This document shows positions 61,558 to 64,000 of a DNA stretch of 64,000 nt, one piece after another. The DNA is from Cryoendolithus antarcticus (Eukaryota > Ascomycota > Dothideomycetes > Cladosporiales > Cladosporiaceae), in contig NAJO01000011.1 of assembly GCA_002077065.1 (NCBI GenBank), forward strand, positions 85,001 to 149,000, in the 5' to 3' direction. Below the pieces are notes generated by a model. That model did no database searches, was not told where the DNA came from, and saw nothing but the letters and a program-made list of their open reading frames with translations. A program made the position numbers and the translations under genes. Position 1 is the first letter of the stretch. The number at the start of each line of letters is the position of its first letter.

Positions 61558-62928
61558 CTAATCCTCGAACTTGATACCCTTGGGTGCGAAGTCAATCGCA
61601 CCGCCGCGGTAGCTCCCCCGCTTCTTCTTGTTCTTCTCCTTCGTGAAGCCCTTGCCTCGAGTGACGATCAAGTCTTGATGCGCCTTCTCTGCGTAGTCGT
61701 ATGGCACATACTGGTTGCTGGCGAACTTGGGGTCGACAGCCTGGTTAGCCGGTATGCGCGAGAATGGTGTATTGCTCTCTTTCTTGATCTTTGCAGCTGC
61801 AGCCGCTGTAACGACGGCAGCGCTGGGTGCGGCTGTGGGGTCCATGCGTGCCAGACGGGATGGGTGCATGCCAGACTCGCCGCTTGAGACTTCTGCGGAA
61901 GATGGCTGAGTGACGGGCTCGGGCGAGGCACCAGCAAGGGTGGCCGAAGAAGACGCCGAAGCCACTTCTGGCTCCGCCTTGGCCTCGACCTTGTTCTTCT
62001 TCCCAGCCTTCTTGACAATAGGTACCGGAACTGCAGTCGCTGGCTTCGCCGGAGCATCGCTCTCATCGGAGCTGCTGTCGCTGCTGGTATCACTCTCCCC
62101 GTCGTCAATCTCGCCCGAGCTTTCGGCAGCGTCAGATTCGTCACTGGAGCTTGAGCTGCCGCTGTCGCTTGAACCGTCTGCTGCGTCGACGGCATCCTTC
62201 GCACTCTCAGACTCTTCGCTGTCAGAGCTGCTGGTGACGCTGCCGCTTGCCTCCACTTTGATCCCCGATCCACCACCGAAAATTGAGCTCGCAACGCTGC
62301 TGTTGTCTGCTCCACTCTCCGCGCTCTCATCTTCCTCGCTATCACTGGGTGACTCCCCGCTACTCTCGGATTCTCCACCCTCGCTCTCGTCGTCGCTGTC
62401 ATCGCTGCTGCTTCCACTGTCACAGTCGCTGGCGTCGTCGCTGGCAACGCCGTTGGGCAGCAGTGCGGCGGTCTCCTCCTCTTCACTCGAGCTGGAGTCA
62501 TCTGACTCCGCCGAGCGGCTCGATGCTGAGCTAGATGATGCATCATCGGCAATCGCTGCAGCGACCACCGGCTCAGTCGTGTCCATCACATCCTCCTCAT
62601 CCTCTGATTCAGAGTCCTCGCTGCTGCTGACATCCTCACTCTTGTCCTCCTCGTCACCATCACTGCTATCCTCGTCCTCGCTGTCACTCTCCGACTCGGC
62701 AGGGGGTGTAGCAAGCTTCGCCTTCTTCGCCGCAGGAGCGGAGGGCTCTGGAGTCGCGGAAAGAGACTCTCTGGATGATTCGCTGTTGGCGTCGCTGATG
62801 TCCGGAGAGGATGTCTCAGCGCGTTTGCGTTTGGCTCCAGCTCGGGCATCGTTTTGCAGCGCTGTCAATGCGCCCTGGTACCCATTCTCGAAGAGGTAGG
62901 CCTCAACTTCCTCGAGCGAGAGTGACAT
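61558..62928 (-). CDS. SRP40: SRP40/Nopp140-like nucleolar phosphoprotein
   Basis: Nucleolar chaperone of snoRNPs involved in rRNA and snoRNP biogenesis. 456 residues from the ATG at 62928. The N-terminus is a LisH-like helix pair (LSLEEVEAYLFENGYQGALT). The middle (~45-330) is long Ser/Asp/Glu runs with Lys/Ala/Pro spacers, a casein kinase II substrate region. The C-terminal SRP40 domain (~390-450) is clear: FSRIPANQAVDPKFASNQYV, DLIVTRGKGFTKEKNKKKRG and SYRGGAIDF. The Ser-rich repeats create long open frames on the opposite strand, which are artefacts. Intact, single exon. Confidence 0.93.
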   Translation of the reverse strand: MSLSLEEVEAYLFENGYQGALTALQNDARAGAKRKRAETSSPDISDANSESSRESLSATPEPSAPAAKKAKLATPPAESESDSEDEDSSDGDEEDKSEDVSSSEDSESEDEEDVMDTTEPVVAAAIADDASSSSASSRSAESDDSSSSEEEETAALLPNGVASDDASDCDSGSSSDDSDDESEGGESESSGESPSDSEEDESAESGADNSSVASSIFGGGSGIKVEASGSVTSSSDSEESESAKDAVDAADGSSDSGSSSSSDESDAAESSGEIDDGESDTSSDSSSDESDAPAKPATAVPVPIVKKAGKKNKVEAKAEPEVASASSSATLAGASPEPVTQPSSAEVSSGESGMHPSRLARMDPTAAPSAAVVTAAAAAKIKKESNTPFSRIPANQAVDPKFASNQYVPYDYAEKAHQDLIVTRGKGFTKEKNKKKRGSYRGGAIDFAPKGIKFED

Positions 62929-64000
62929 GGTCAGTATTTCTGGTATATAGGAGTGTATGGTAGAAGTATTGTGACTGCTGATTCCAAGTGAAGCATTGGA
63001 CACACATTTTCTCGGAGGCTCAAATTCTTTCAGGTGGAACTGCAGCTAATCGGCGAAGGTGTAGAGCCGACACTAGCGCCTTGGCGGCTCCCATGCTGGC
63101 TTAAGAAGTTTCCATTCCTTCGATCCTCTTTGATTCTACTATGTCGACTTTGTAAGGCTACCCTTACCCCTACACTCTCCGCCGCCACAGCATCACTAAC
63201 AGCAACTCTCCAGACTTCATGGAATCATTTCTATAGTAAACATCCACATACTGTGTTCTCTACATGAGCCACAGACTCCAACCTGGCTGATGAGCCGATG
63301 CCTCGAGCCCAAGAGTGATGCCGACGTGTGCGCTTCCCTCACGGGAGCGCATGGCGATGATCTCAACCCACTCGGATGTCTGGCTTCGGCCGGTCTGAGT
63401 GGGAGGGTTCGGCGGTACGTCTGACAGGTCCTTTGCTTTCATCTGATACTCTTCGCTGGTCGAAGAGGCAGGAGAAGGGGCTTAATCTGCTGAGGCTTAC
63501 CACAAGTGCACGCACCGCTTCATGCGAGCTCAGTCTTCCACTACCTTCGCAGGTCTGTCCTGTCCCTGCAGTGACCTCGCCTGAGTCGCCGTGAGTATCT
63601 ACACTGTCAAGACGGTGCCCGTTCATCAGGGGCCACATTGAGAACAGACGGATCACTGCTAGCATCTGTGGATCTCGTTGCTGACGTCTGTGACTTCATC
63701 TGCTGTGTACTCGCGGACCAGTCCGGAGCAGCACGAGAGGACCTGTGGAATAGGTTGCAAGAGCTAGCTGGACCTACGACCGGACACGCTTTGTAAGCCG
63801 GAGTCCAGCTCAGGATGTGGGCCAACCGTCCACGAACTCACTACTGCAAAAGACATCACCTCCCAGGAATTTTGGTGGGTAGTAGCCCGAGGATGATCAC
63901 GATGGCACGGCAGATTTACGTATCCAGAGTCGAGAAATTCGGATTTCTAAGCACTGGCTCCACTGTGCAAGCATGAAGACTGGCCCCAATCAGCTAATTG
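62929..64000. other. Right end, no gene recognised
   Basis: The first ~100 nt are the SRP40 promoter. Short open frames at 63363-63665 and 63607-63825 (minus) and 63376-63594 (plus) have no motifs. An edge gene beyond 64000 cannot be excluded. Confidence 0.4.

Noticed and set aside
61910..62899. Long Ser/Leu-rich open frame on the plus strand
   Set aside because: It is the complement of the Ser/Asp/Glu repeats of SRP40; repetitive codons keep the opposite strand open.

Overview
The window is nuclear DNA of a filamentous ascomycete (Pezizomycotina), probably a dothideomycete. The evidence is short introns of 44-92 nt, mostly 47-58, with GT...CTRAC...AG signals, moderately GC-rich compact genes on both strands, and fungal-only families: a Zn2Cys6 regulator, Dal5-type permease, GT34 transferase, fungal type III polyketide synthase and CYP51. 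The class is inferred; no marker here fixes the species. I saw no rRNA, tRNA, transposon or CRISPR.

Layout. 0-12 kb: a partial leucine-rich-repeat gene, a short MYND-finger gene, a peroxisomal-type acyl-CoA synthetase/4CL-like gene with a +1 frameshift, an 832-residue coiled-coil protein, and two broken uncharacterised genes. 12.8-22.6 kb: GNAT acetyltransferase, TRM61, glycogen debranching enzyme and an MFS permease whose second intron appears to be AT-AC. 22.9-31 kb: a duplicated small Gly/Arg-rich gene, a Zn2Cys6 factor and three tandem MYND-family pseudogenes. 31-43.4 kb: a 1492-residue Myb/SANT protein, GT34 glycosyltransferase, MDR reductase, secreted phytase-like protein and AIG1/FAR-17a membrane hydrolase. 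43.5-51 kb: a small decayed ORF, a type III PKS, a nitronate monooxygenase, a carboxymuconolactone-decarboxylase-like gene and CYP51/ERG11. 51-64 kb: a Ulp1-like cysteine peptidase with two ubiquitin-interacting motifs, its decayed tandem paralogue, a PDAP1 homologue, a broken gene with repeated SUMO-consensus/SIM modules, a seven-helix membrane protein with a frameshifted tail, and SRP40/Nopp140.

Two themes stand out. First, about 33 kb of coding sequence, largely in recognisable conserved families, has no frameshift. About 12 kb of less conserved genes carries roughly twenty single-base indels or C-to-T type stop codons. That contrast fits real gene decay under relaxed selection better than uniform sequencing error. 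Second, ubiquitin/SUMO-like biology recurs at 51-59 kb: a peptidase with UIMs, its relic, and a nearby protein built from SUMO-site plus SIM repeats. All exon joins were made by eye from splice signals, reading frame and remembered family motifs; no database search was run.
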